From: Artemia franciscana
Lineage: Eukaryota; Arthropoda; Branchiopoda; Anostraca; Artemiidae
Length of the DNA stretch: 64,000 nt
NCBI RefSeq assembly: GCF_032884065.1
Contig: NC_088867.1
Location: 22,884,281 to 22,948,280, forward strand
Direction of reading: 5' to 3'
Shown here: positions 47,960 to 59,204 of the stretch, piece after piece
How positions within the stretch are numbered: position 1 is the first letter of the stretch
Layout of the letters: each line of letters opens with the position of its first letter
Position numbers and translations under genes: made by a program
Notes under the pieces: model-generated
Database searches by the model: none
What the model was told of the DNA's origin: nothing
Seen by the model: only the letters and a program-made list of their open reading frames with translations

Positions 47960-49165
47960 TTTGGTAAAATTCTAGTTAATTGACCTCTTGCTATTTCAGA
48001 AAGGGTTTAGGTTAGGAAAATGAAACTTTTGGGGATGAATCTACTGACTGAAGTATTTCTCAGGAAGGTATTTTGAAGCAACTACCTCCCATTCTTCTCC
48101 CTCCAGAGGGTCCTGACCTTTAAAAATATGTGTGTTATAAAAGTGAAACCTTGCAAAATAGATCTTCTGCTTAATTGAAGTTCAACAAAATTGTTTTTGG
48201 TTTCAGAATTTTGCTCAATTCCATTTTATAATGTTTTAAATAGGCTATATGAAAATACATTTCCTAAATTTTGAAACAAAAAACATTGATATGGCTCAAA
48301 ATTCTGCTCAAATAACAGGAATTGTATTTTCAGAACTAAAGGCTAAGAAAAAGCAACTAGTAAGTGAAAATTAAGGTAAAATGTTGTTTTGTCAAAATTT
48401 CAATAGGTATAGGGCTCTCATGTAGGCAAATTTCAGGGTCCTCTAGAGGGAGAAGGGGTGGAGGTGGGTACTTTAAAATACCTTCCCGGGACATACTTTA
48501 CCCTGTAGCCCCATCCCTGGAAGTTCCATTTTGCTAACTTAAACCCTTTCTGAGATAGTAAGAAGTCAATTAACTAGAATTTTACCTAAAATTCTACTTC
48601 AGCTACTTTGGGCTATCTTGGAAAGGGGTTATGTTAGGAAAATGAAACTTTCATGGATGGTTCTACAGGCTAAAGTATGTCCTTGGAAGGTATTTTGCAC
48701 TACATACCTTCACTCCTTCTCCCTCTATACAGTCCTGAAATTTGCCTACATGACAGGTGTTGAAATTTTGACAAAATAACATTTTACCTTAATTTTCAGT
48801 TATTGGTTTTTTATTTACAATTCCTGTTAGTTGATTTGAATTTTTAGCCTTATCAATGTTTTTCTTCAAAATTTTGGAAATGTGTTTACATATCTTTAAA
48901 ACCTTATACATTGGGACTAGGCAAAGTTTTGAAGCTGAAAACAATTTTGTTGTACTTTATTTAAGCGGAAGATCTATTTTTCAAGGCTTTACTTTTAAAC
49001 ACATGGATTTTTATAGGTCAGGACCCTCTAAAGAGAGAAGGAGTAGAGGTAGGTATTTCATAATATCTTCCTGGGACATACTTTAGCCTGTAGACCCATC
49101 CCTGAAAGTTTCATTTTCCTGACTTAACCCCTTTCTAAGATAGCCAAAATTGAATTTTACCTAAG
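47960..49165. repeat. Four alternating inverted copies of one unit of about 180 bp
   Basis: Units: plus at about 47990-48170, minus at about 48375-48575, plus at about 48615-48800, minus at about 49005-49150. Shared marks are GGTTAGGAAAATGAAACTTT, CTAAAGTATGTCC, GGAAGGTATTTTG and CTCTAGAGGGTCCTGA (or their complements). Segments between units (AAAATTTCAAC, AAGGTAAAATGTTGTTTTGT) are also inverted copies. It is not related to R1 or R2. Confidence 0.75.
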
Positions 49166-49911
49166 TGAGTACCTCATTTTGGTCTCTTAGGGTATGATTT
49201 TAATAGTATTGTTCATTTTGTTTGTTGTAAAGTTTGCGATGCTGATTAGGTCTTCTTTTTTAATTTGGTTCAATAAATATATCTTTCTCTCAGATGGGAG
49301 ATAAGCTCCTTACGAAATCTTTTCATTCATTCTAAGTTTAGCAAATTTTTTCTGGATGTATTGTATAGAGGTAAGTTCTTTTGTCTAGAATGAGAAATTA
49401 GTATTTATTATGGGTTGGTCCAAGTCTATAGGGGGTTTGGGGGAATGTGAGGCCAATAGACCTAGCTGACACTGAAAATTTCATTTGAAATAGCAAACTC
49501 ATGTGCAATTCCTTTCTACACAGATGGATTTTTTTCACCTGTTGTACAGAGTATTTGAGCTGTTGCCTTAGATTTATGATCAATAATTTTCTGATAGATA
49601 TCTGATAAAAATAAGAATCTTCTTCTTTTATTTATTGTTGATAAGTTGCTGTCTTTATGCAGAAACTTAGCAAATTACACATTTTCTGAGGCCAAATATG
49701 AGGTGCATTGTGTCATTTAGTGAGGTTTCAACTTTTTGCAGTTGGGTCTTTGCACAAGCGTATTAGATAATGAGCCCATAATCAATTTGGGGTCTTATAT
49801 ATGATTTTCAAATCTGGAGTAATATCTTTTCAGTACAACCCCAAGCTGTTGGTATTAGTCTATTTATTATTCTAATTTTCTTATAGCATTTATTTATTGT
49901 AGTTTTTGTAT
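49166..49911. other. No recognised feature
   Basis: T-rich single-copy-looking sequence adjoining the LTR. Confidence 0.4.
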
Positions 49912-50026
49912 TGTTACCAGTCGAATAATTTATTAAGCCAACCGACCTGCAACAAAACTACATAAGCAAACAGCAATCATAAGATAATAAGCAGCAAGCA
50001 TAAGCATAAAAGCACTAAACACAACA
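49912..50026 (-). repeat. Probable 3' LTR of a Ty3-type element (115 bp)
   Basis: On the minus strand it starts TGTTGTGTTTAGTGC (50026) and ends CTGGTAACA (49912), the TG...CA ends of an LTR, and contains an AATAAA polyadenylation signal. Directly before it is a purine-rich AAAGAAAGGAGA (50038-50027), the polypurine tract that primes second-strand synthesis. The LTR is very short for the group. No second copy was found upstream of the pol gene, so the 5' LTR is missing or outside. Confidence 0.6.
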
Positions 50027-50094
50027 TCTCCTTTCTTTCACAATAATAATTGTGCTATAAAAGCATGCACACAAAAAAAAGAAACACTACCAAT

Positions 50095-51425
50095 TTAAAT
50101 GTCCATTATCTTCCTTGGCTTAACCACTCTACCAGTTCTTGTTACATAGGGTCGTGAATAATCCTCTCCGTTTCTGCTTTCACTGTTTGCTGCTGGAGGG
50201 GGTGTTGGAGTTCTTGGGGTTCTGTACGGGCTGTCTTGGAAGATTTCTCCAGTACTATGATTATCTGGAGTCTTTGGAACAGCCTTTTTTGGAGAAGAGG
50301 ATTGAGTCACAGGAGGGTGAAATTCTGCTGGAAGGTCCTCATCCCCTGTGAATCCTGAAGATTGTTGAGCACTGTTGCCTTCAGCACTGGACCGTGGTTT
50401 CAAATGGGCCCGATTTCTGCGATAAAATCTACCATTTTCGGCTTGTATAAGGTAAGATCTTGGAGATATGCATGACGTCACTACACCTTTCATCCAACAT
50501 GTAGCTTCCTTTGACAGCTTGACCCAAATGGGTTGGTTGTCTTTCAACTCTATTAGATCTTTAGAAGCCTTGTCATAGTTCTGCTTCTGCCTTTCTTGTC
50601 AACTAGTTCTTGCTTTGAGGAATTTTGTCTTTGGAACAGTATTTGGCTCCAGTTGCGTTTGAGTACATGGAAGGATGGATCTTAAACTTCTACTCATAAG
50701 AAGCTGGGCAGGTGATGCCTCACCATCTACTGGAGTATTCCAATATTCTAAAAGACCAAGGTAGGGGTCTGTATTGGACTCTATAGCTTTTAGCATGATC
50801 CTACTCGCTATATCCATGGCCTTCTCAGCATGGCCATTAGACTACGGGAAATTCGGACTTGAAGTCAGATGCTGGATGTCCCATTTCTGCAAAAAGGATC
50901 TAGCAAAAAATCTCAAAAAAATCTAGCAAAATGGGCCTTGAGCTTCTTTATTACTTCTGAAGAGGTTGCTGGTTCGACTTGGTCAATCTCTATGAAACGA
51001 CTATAGTAGTCACTGGTTACTATATAGTCTCTTCCATAGATCTTGCAAAGGTCAATACCCAGGTATTCCCAAGGATACTGTGGGATTGGTGTCAATATCA
51101 GTGGCTCTTTCTGATTATTTCTGGAAAATTTCCCACAAGCTTTGCAGTTCTGGATCAGATCTTCTATTACTGAATTCATATTTGGCCAGTAAACAGAGCT
51201 TCTGACTCTTTGCTTGCTTTTCTCCATTGCTAGGTGTGATACGTGCAACTGCTGCAGAATGTCCCTTCGTAATGCTCTTGGAATGACAACTCTATTTCCT
51301 TTTAAAATGATGCCATCAACGCTGGACAACTCATCCCTAACATTCCAGTAAGGTTGCATGCTAGTAGAACACTGGTGTTGGTGGTTTGGGCATCCTTTTT
51401 GTATGACCAAGGTAAGTTCTATCAT
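50095..51425 (-). pseudogene. Ty3-type integrase, broken
   Basis: Minus-strand frames 50913-51425, 50599-50817 and 50095-50547 cover an integrase. The first has the zinc-binding HHCC domain (LHVSHLAMEKSKQRVRSSVY ... CKAC) and the first core Asp (WEYLGIDLCKIYGRD). At about 50880-50910 the core is damaged: the block with the second catalytic Asp is missing and the sequence is frameshifted. It resumes with SNGHAEKAMDIA, which carries the catalytic Glu and is preceded by a TAG where the family has Gln. The last part (PIWVKLSKEATCWMKGVVTS, then YLIQAENGRFYRRNRAHLKP) is the C-terminal DNA-binding region and a Pro/Ser-rich tail ending in VTRTGRVVKPRK. It cannot integrate DNA. Confidence 0.85.
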
Positions 51426-51449
51426 AATAGGGTCTCTCTTATTTTCTTC

Positions 51450-53405
51450 TTAGATGATCCCCATCTTCTTATCACTGACTGGGATACTTTTCATAACAGA
51501 GTGAACATGGAATTCAATCTCCAGGGAACATTCTTCATCAAAGTGGGGTGGATGCAGTCTTGACAGTGTGTCTGCAACTGGTATGTCCTTTCCTCTAACA
51601 TATTGAACCGTAATATCATATGGCTGTAGCTGAATCATCATTCTTTGGAGCCTGGGAGGGGCTTGGCTTAGTGATTTTGACAATATAGCCTCCAGTGGCT
51701 TATGATCTGTATGTGCAATGATTCTCCTCCTGTAGACAAATTGATGAAATTTTTTACAGCCATAGAGGATAGCATATAGCTCTTTTTCAATCTGAGAATA
51801 GTTTTGTTCTGTTGATGTGAGATCCAAAAGCAACAATTTTTCCACCTACACTCAACTCTGCCCCGAGACCATGCTTGGAAGCGTCGGTTTTCATCTCAAC
51901 AGATTTTGCCTTAGTATCAAAGGTTGCGAGGTTATTACAGATCGAAGTTCTGATTCTATTCATTGCTGTTGCATGTTCATTGGTCCACTCAAAGACAGTT
52001 TGTTTTCCTAACTCTCTGAGGGGATAGTTTAGAGATGACAAGTTTGGAATGTATTCTGAAAGGAAGTTTGTCATTCCAAGGAATGTGGCCAGTTCGTCTT
52101 TGTTTGAAGGATGTGGCATCTCAATTATGGCTTGAACTTTTGAAGGATCTGGTTTGATACCATCTGCAGTTATTAGATGTCCAAAATATGGCACGCTTGT
52201 TGATCCGAATATGCATTTTTCTGGATTAAACCTTACTCCAACTTCCCTGGCCTTCTCTAGGACTTTCCTTAAATTCTCATCATGTTCTTCATCTTTTCCT
52301 GATACAAGGATATCGTCAACAATGACGCCAACGCCTTTCAAGTTGCCAAAGGTTTCTTCCATCTTTTGCTGGAATTCGTCTTGTGCACATATTAATCCAA
52401 ATGGCATTCTTTTGTATTTGTACCTGCCAAATGGGGTGTTGAAAGTTGTGACAAGTGAAGACTTCTCAGTTAATGCCAGCATCAAATACCCAGATGTTGC
52501 ATCAAGCTTAGAGAACTTATTATGGCCATGAATTTTGGCTGCTATATCTTCAAAAGTTGGCATTGGATAATAGGGCCTTTGTATGGACTTATTAAGCTCT
52601 CTTGGATCCAAGCATAAACGTAACGAACCGTCTGACTTTTCCACGGCTACGATTGAATTAACCCACTTGGTTGGAGTCACCACTCTTTCAATGATGTCTA
52701 ATTTTTCAAGGCGCTCCAGTTCGCTTTTAACCCTCTCATGTAAGACAAAAGGTATTCTCCTGACAGGATTAACTGATGGGATTGCATTCTTTTCTACATG
52801 GATCTCTACCTTACCTGGGAGTTTACCTATCCCAGCAAAGACGTCATCAAACTCTTTGGGAATTGGGTTCTTCTGACCACTCTTCTCTGTAGATAAGGAA
52901 GAGATAGATGTAGCTACCTTCACAAACCCCATTTCTACAGATGCTTTGTATCCTAGTATTGGGTTCGACTGTGTATCAACTACAAAGAAACTATACTTTT
53001 TGTTGATAATTCCTTTATGTCTACAATTTAAAGAGCATACTCCCGCAATTGGAATGCGAGTTCCTCCGTAAGCTACAAGGATCTGACTTGTCTTGTCTAG
53101 TTGTGGTTTGGGTTTAAGTCTGTCAAAGACAGATTTTGGGATAACATTTGCTTCAGCTCCTGTGTCGATTTTGAATAGAGTTTCCCATGCTGAATTATTC
53201 AGTTTGATAGCCACTGTCAGTTGGATTGATTTCTCAGCTATGGCTCCAATAAGTAATGTATCAATATAAATTTCTTGTTTGTGATTTCCATCTGTTCCTT
53301 CTATATCAATAGTATCAACTGGTTTGCTACAGCAGACACAAGCAAAATGATTTGTCTTTCCGCACTTGGAGCAAGACCATGTAATACAAATAAATTGACT
53401 GGCCT
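51450..53405 (-). pseudogene. Ty3-type zinc knuckle, protease, reverse transcriptase and RNase H
   Basis: The minus frame is open from about 53405. First comes a zinc knuckle CSKCGKTNHFACVC (CX2CX4HX4C, about 53380-53340), then the protease motif FKIDTGAEANVIP (about 53177-53139). The RT follows: LCLDPRELNKSIQRPYYPMP, FSKLDATSGYLMLAL with the first catalytic Asp, MPFGLICAQDEFQQKM, VIVDDILVSG (VDD form, common in this group) and YFGHLITADGIKPDPSKVQA. RNase H begins with VEMKTDASKHGLGAEL. A frameshift near 51840 is followed in the next frame by TEQNYSQIEKELYAI and IAHTDHKPLEAI. Only protease and RT are in one frame. Gag proper is not found. The element belongs to the Ty3 (Metaviridae) group of LTR retrotransposons. 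Confidence 0.88.
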
Positions 53406-54443
53406 ACTTATTCATTACTAATATTGCCATCTAGATTACAACTCTGACACCTTTTTCTATGAACACAAAGGTCCTGATTGCTGGGTTAACATCAGTAAAA
53501 AAATTGACAGTTTTTCTCTTCAAAGATGCTGTCCTCTGTCAACTAGGTTTTTTAGTTGAGGATTACAGAGTAGCAGAGTAGTTTCTATTTCCTCTCAAGA
53601 AATGTCTTTTACATCATATTGAATCATGCGTGGTAATCATACTACAGTAGTTGGCTGTAGTAACCTTCTTCATAGACTAGAGTTCTGAAATAAATTTCCC
53701 ATTTTTCCAGAAGAAGCTTTTTTGCTCTGAATTTATCATCTCTATAATCCGCTCCTTTACTTAGGGCGCTTGTAAGTATGTTTTGCTCCTTTTTACTCAA
53801 ACTTGTCTTGGGATTTTTTTTCATCCAGGGACTCAAAGACAGTTGAAAAAGTCTCTCCTCTCACATCCCTTGTATAAGACATTGAAATAAAAGAGCTATT
53901 AGTTTACTGTTAAAATCTGATGTTGTGTTTTCAAATGGGTTGATTTACTTAAGAAAATTGTTTAGATTGCAGAGTAATTTTGAGTTTTCCTTGAATAGAG
54001 ACACCAAAATGTCAGTTAAACTTTTGCAGACACCTGATACTTTTCTATTTCCGCCAGTAATCCTATTTGAACCAGTTATTTTTTTTAAATTACAATAAGT
54101 TTGCTATATGAGTTGCTTTGCACTGAGGCTCCATAGTTTGTACAAGGAACGCTTTTATTGATGTTGAATGTATATATACAAAGTTTAAACATCACATACT
54201 TAAAAAAGGCTGTAATTCAAGGTATTTAAGTTCCACCAAAATGGGTATTTAAGTGTTTCTAAAATTGTTGGTTATAAATATGAGACTAATTTTGCATTAT
54301 AAGAGTCCTAAATTGCAATGATTCAATTGCATATTCCCAAAATATTGCCGCTAATAGTGCTGTATAGAAGTTCAACCTCAAAGCATCTAAGTATGTATTT
54401 TACTATAGATAGACATATGACAGTTTGTGAAAATGATAGTCAT
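53406..54443. other. No recognised gene; possible gag remnant or exon
   Basis: A 64-codon minus frame (53642-53836) reads SPWMKKNPKTSLSKKEQNIL and onward with lysine-rich, protein-like sequence, preceded by a pyrimidine-rich CAACTGTCTTTGAG. It may be a decayed part of the Ty3 gag or an unrelated exon; neither can be shown. Confidence 0.3.
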
Positions 54444-55001
54444 GTAAGGGACTTTAGTATGTATGATTGAAGGCCCCAGTATGGGACCTTTGACCCATAT
54501 CCCCTTTAAATCGGACCTCTTTCAACTGTTGATCTCTGAATGATAATGAAAAGAATGGTCCAAATTGATTAGATGTTCTTCACCTAAAGTTTAACTATTG
54601 TAGTTTACCTGTCTAAATTAGTAAATAGTATATTGTAAGGGACTTTAGTATGTATGATTAAAGGCCCCAGTATGGGACCTTTGACCCATATCCCCTTTAA
54701 ATCGGACCTCTTTCAACTGTTGATCTCTGAAGGATAATGAAAAGAATGGTCCAAATTGATTAGATGTTCTTCACCTAAAGTTTAACTATTGTAGTTTAAC
54801 TGTCTAAATTAGTAATTAGTAAATTGTAAGGGACTTTAGTATGTATGATTAAAGGCCCCAGTATAGGACCTTTGACCCATATCCCCTTTGAATCGGACCT
54901 CTTTCAACTGTTGATCTCTGAAAGATAATGAAAAGAATGGTCCAAATTGATTAGATGTTCTTCACCTAAAGTTTAACTATTGTAGTTAAACTGTCTAAAT
55001 T
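54444..55001. repeat. Tandem repeat, 191-bp period, about 2.9 copies
   Basis: Units start at 54444, 54635 and 54826 with GTAAGGGACTTTAGTATGTA and contain GACCTTTGACCCATATCCCC and AAAAGAATGGTCCAAATTG. They differ by only a few bases, so the array is young. Confidence 0.95.
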
Positions 55002-56125
55002 AAAACACTAAAAATATCTGTAAACAATTGCATTTGATTTCTTCCAAAGTTGGGATTCAAGTCTACTATATATAGCAATATATAGATCCAAAATCAGAAT
55101 ACATTAAGTAAATATTTCATAAATAGTGTTAGATTATCAGGAAAGGTGGTACTTAGGGGCTTATGGTATTGTTGACTGTGAATCTGAGTTTAATATAGCA
55201 GTCTAGAATTTTAATACCTATACGTATTTAATGGGTATTAATCCAGAGTTGTGCTAAATATACTGGATATTAATAACCAGTTTTATGCAGGAAAATTTCC
55301 ACTACATGTGTCAAACAATATTTTGTAAACATGTTTTGGTATAAGGAAATTTTTCCTCTGGAAGATAGTTTGAGATGTCATCTTAAATCTTTACTTTTCA
55401 AGTACTTTTCATCTTCTATTGGAAAAAGCTATCTAGTAATTGTCCACTCTCAACCTTTGGTATTTTTTTGAACGTGTGACATTTGAATGAAAACTAAAAT
55501 AATAGATAACTCTGTAAATCGAAAAAATGATAACTCTATATACCTTTTATTAATATTTCAAGAAGGTTGTTTTTGTTTTTGGTGATTCTGTTATACTTAA
55601 TTTTTTTCATTTATTAAACCACTTCTTTCAGGTTGTTTAAATTATCTGTTCTACAAGTCTTCATTATGAAGAAGCCCAATCGGGTGAGAAAGTAAGTGTC
55701 AACTTTAATACTTTATTATACATCAATAATTAGTTCTTAGTCTTTTCTGCATCACACCAGCATACACAGCCCTCTAGAATGATCTAAGGGTCCAAGGGAC
55801 ATTTACTCCAAAAGGCTTTGCCTCATTTCATTCTGAACAAAAAGAAGGGGCTGGATCACTTATCTTTGCCCCCTACAGTGGCCTGATCACAGAGCTGTTT
55901 AAGAGCAATATCTCTGAGCTGCCCTTGGATCTAGATGCTATGGTTGATAATTTTGGGAAAGTAAACCTTGCCGACTCCTAGTGTTGCAATAAAACTCTAA
56001 ATTCCAGTGCTAGGCCTTGGATCTTCTAAAATCAACCAATAAAAGTAAAAAAAAAAATGAAAGTGCCAAATGAATGCATATAGAACTGGTGTTGAGAAGT
56101 AATTTGCAGTTTATTGTATCACTGG
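55002..56125. other. No recognised repeat; one candidate exon
   Basis: Single-copy-looking DNA with the exon candidate at 55632-55691. The rest shows no supported feature. Confidence 0.4.
55632..55691 (+). CDS. Possible short first coding exon
   Basis: CCACTTCTTTCAG (acceptor, ending 55631) and GTAAGT (donor, from 55692) bound 60 bases that contain ATG at 55666 followed by KKPNRVRK-like codons, open into the donor. Both splice signals are good, but no neighbouring exon or family is recognised. Confidence 0.3.
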
Positions 56126-57273
56126 AAGTCGACAAAGTTTTGCAGATCTGAGTTACAAGGTCTTCTAAATATGAAGTTTCATAAAGATCTGATCACTCCT
56201 TCGTAAGTTAAAAATACGTAATTTTTTCTAATTTTCAGAATTAACCCTCCCCCCCCCCCCAATAGATCGGATCCGTTCCAATTATGTCAATCACGTATAT
56301 AAGAATTCTGCTTATTTTTCCCACCAAGTTTCATCCTGATCCCTCCAATCTAAGCGTTTTCCATGGTTTTAGGCCCCACCCCCCAAAACACCCCCCCCCA
56401 ATGTCACCAGATCCGGTCGGGGTTTAAAATAAGAGCTTTGAGACATAAGATCCTTCTAAATATCAAATTTCATTGAGATCCAATCAACCCGTTCGTAAGT
56501 TAAAAATACCTCATTTTTTCTAATTTTTCAGAATTAACCCCCCCCCCCCCCACTCCAACTACCCCAAAGAGAGCGGATCCGTTCCGGTTATGTCAATCAT
56601 GTATCTAGGCCTTTTGCTTATTTTTCCCACCAAGTTTCATCCCGATCCCTTCACTCTAAGTGTTTTCCGAGATTTTAGGTTTCCCCCTCCCAAGTCACCC
56701 CCCCCCCACAATGTCACCAGATCCGGTTGGGATTTAAAATAATAGCTCTGAGACACGATATCCATCCAAACATCAAATTTCGTTAAGATCAGATCAACCG
56801 TTCATAAGTTAAAAATTCATTTTTCCTATTTTTTTCCGATTGACCGGCCCCCCACTCCCCCCCCCCCCCAGATGGTCAAATCGGGAAAAGGACTATTTCT
56901 AATTTAATCTGTTCCGGTCCCTGATAAGCCTGCCAAATTTCATCGTCGTAGCTTGCTGGAAGTGGCCTAAAGTAGCAAAACCAGGACCGACAGATCGACA
57001 GAATTTGCAATTGCTATATGTCACTTGTTTGATACCAAGTGCCATAAAAACGGAATTTTATACCAATAATTACATAAAAAGAATCATATTTTAATTCTGA
57101 TTTAGCTATATGAGTTTCATCAAGTTTAAACTTACCCATCAAAAGTTAAAAGCCTCAGAAAATTTGCCTTATTTTAGAAAATAAGGGGAAACCAAAAGCG
57201 CCATTGGGCCAAATCTTGGGTGGGGATGAACTCCATCTTGGCCCCCCTCCCCCTCCTGACTCACTTCGTGTCG
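56126..57273 (-). repeat. Left arm of a long inverted repeat (R2 plus R1-edge sequence)
   Basis: Read on the minus strand: an inner end at CGACACGAAGTGAGTCAGG (57273-57255), then CCAAGATGGAGTTCATCCCC, CTTTTAACTTTTGATGGGTA, the R2 hairpin (about 57010-57045) and R2 modules with C runs (G runs on the minus strand) to about 56126. The inner 150 bases correspond to the inner part of R1 (AAAATTTGCCTTATTTTAGA). Its partner is 58391-59104. Confidence 0.8.
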
Positions 57274-57481
57274 AGAAAAGTAGAAGACTTTACATCATTA
57301 AGCCTATTAACTTTTTAGTTCGGTAAATATAAAGGTTTAATAGCCATTAGCATTAGAACTCAAAAGATCACCAAGCTCTGAAACAATTGTTACAACTTCG
57401 ACGCTAGGAAAGAACTTCATCCAATCTGGAAATCAGACTACTACTTTGGCAGATGAAATGAAGTGAGAGTACTCCAAGACT

Positions 57482-57997
57482 TTCGACTGTCTACTCTCCG
57501 AATTTGACAGAAGGTTCACAGATAACTTGCCAGTGCTGAGCACACTCGAAGCCTTGGATCCAAGCTCGACCAAGTTTATGGACACAGAGTTGCTCAAGCG
57601 TTTCTATTCTCTTTACGGTGAGCTTGATATCGATGACATTCTTCTCGAATCTCAAGCTGGTATTGGCAAGCGTTTCTTGCACGATGAGGAGAAAAAGCCG
57701 GGAAAACTTCCTAGACATTGTCGACCATCTTCAGGGCATTACCAGTGGCCTTACTCAGAAGTAATTAAAGTACTTTGTATTGCCGCCACACTCCTGTGAC
57801 AACAGCGAGCAATGAGCGTTTGTTTTTCTAGCCTAGAAATAGTGAAAAACTACCTGCAGTATACAACAAGAGACGATCGTTTCAGTCACCTCCTTTTGAT
57901 GCTTGTAGAGAAGGATGTAGTAAAAAATTGGACTGACAACCAGCTTGTTCACGATTTTGCAAAGAATAAAACCTCGCCAGTTCCCCTTGTACCTTGA
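57482..57997 (+). pseudogene. hAT-type transposase C-terminus, frameshifted
   Basis: From about 57482 the plus strand reads FDCLLSEFDRRFTDNLPVLS, LEALDPSSTKF and ELLKRFYSLYGEL. A second block has YSEVIKVLCIAATLL, then (after one frameshift) TTASNER and (after another) SSLEIVKNYLQYTTRDDRFS, LLLMLVEKDVVKN and DFAKNK, stop at 57995-57997. This is the C-terminal dimerisation region of hAT transposases (PEVxxLLxIALTLPVTSAxxERSFSxLKxIKxYLRxTM...RLxxLxLLxIxKD), close to those often annotated as zinc finger MYM-type 1 or P52rIPK-like proteins. The N-terminal BED finger and the catalytic DDE residues are not present. It lies alone inside the long inverted repeat. Confidence 0.7.
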
Positions 57998-58390
57998 GTG
58001 TTGTATATTTTTTCTCTTGTTACGTTTTTCCTTTTTGTAAATATGTTTTATCTGAAAGATTTCTGCTGAAAGAAAAACGAGATTTTGGTTACAATTCCTC
58101 AGCATGTTAACGAAGATTACTTTCACTGGACGTATTGTTTATTTAAATAAGAAAAGTTTCTCGCTGAGGAAGGCCACCCTGTAGTCTGGTTGAATTTTCA
58201 CTTTCAGTTTAATCTCTTAACCTCGTTGATTATGATCTTCGATGTTAGAATTAATCTTAGATTTCAGTGTGGCTGAGTCCTCTTTCGGTTACAGTACATT
58301 TCCAAGCACGACACACGGGTGCTGAAAAATGCATTTTTACTTAGAATATTCGATCGATATGCTGCCAAAAACTCGCATTTTTTTCTTACA

Positions 58391-59104
58391 CGACACGAAG
58401 TGAGTCAGGAGGGGGAGGGGGCCAAGATGGAGTTCATCCCCACCCCAAGATTTGGCCCAAATGGCGCTTTTGGTTTCCCCTTATTTTCTAAAATAAGGCA
58501 AATTTTCTGAGGCTTTTAACTTTTGATGGGGTAAGTTTTAAACTTTGATGAACTCATACAGCTAAATCAGAATCAAAATATGATTCTTTTTATGTAATTA
58601 TTGGTATAAAATTCCGTTTTTATGGCACTTGGTATCAAACAAGAGACATATAGCAATCGCAAATTCTGTCGGGTCTGTCGGTCCCGGTTTTTGCTATTTT
58701 AGGCACTTCCAGGCAAGCTCGATGATGAAATTTGGCAGGCTTATCAGGGACCGGAACAGATTAAATTAGAAATAGTCCTTTTCCCGATTTGACCATCTGG
58801 GGGGGGGGGAGGGGGTGGTGGGGGGGGGCCGATCAATCGGGAAAAAAAAATAGTGAAAAAAAATGAATTTTTAACTTACGAACGGTTGATCTGATCTTAA
58901 CGAAATTTGATGTTTGGAAGGATATCGTGTCTCCAGAGCTATTATTTTATATCCCCCAACCGGATTCTGGTGACATTGGCAGGGGGGACGTGGGAGGGGG
59001 AAACCTAACATCTCGGAAAACACTTAGAGTGAAGGGATCGGGATGAAACTTGGTGGGAAAAATAAGCACCAAGTCCTAGATACATGATTTGAGAACGGAA
59101 GAAA
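58391..59104 (+). repeat. Right arm of the long inverted repeat, cut by the gap
   Basis: Inverse of 56550-57273: CGACACGAAGTGAGTCAGGA, GGCACTTGGTATCAAACAAG, R2 modules with a 10-G run near 58800 and GGATGAAACTTGGTGGGAAA. It runs into the N gap at 59105, so its true outer end is unknown. Confidence 0.8.
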
Positions 59105-59204
59105 NNNNNNNNNNNNNNNNNNNNNNNNNNNNNNNNNNNNNNNNNNNNNNNNNNNNNNNNNNNNNNNNNNNNNNNNNNNNNNNNNNNNNNNNNNNNNNNN
59201 NNNN
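59105..59204. other. Assembly gap of 100 N
   Basis: Exactly 100 N. The left flank is an R2 module, the right flank starts in the middle of a retrotransposon RT that is present again at 63071 onward, so the scaffold join needs care. Confidence 0.98.

Noticed and set aside
52154..52876. Plus-strand frames of 97-125 codons
   Set aside because: They are antisense shadows of the Ty3 RT.
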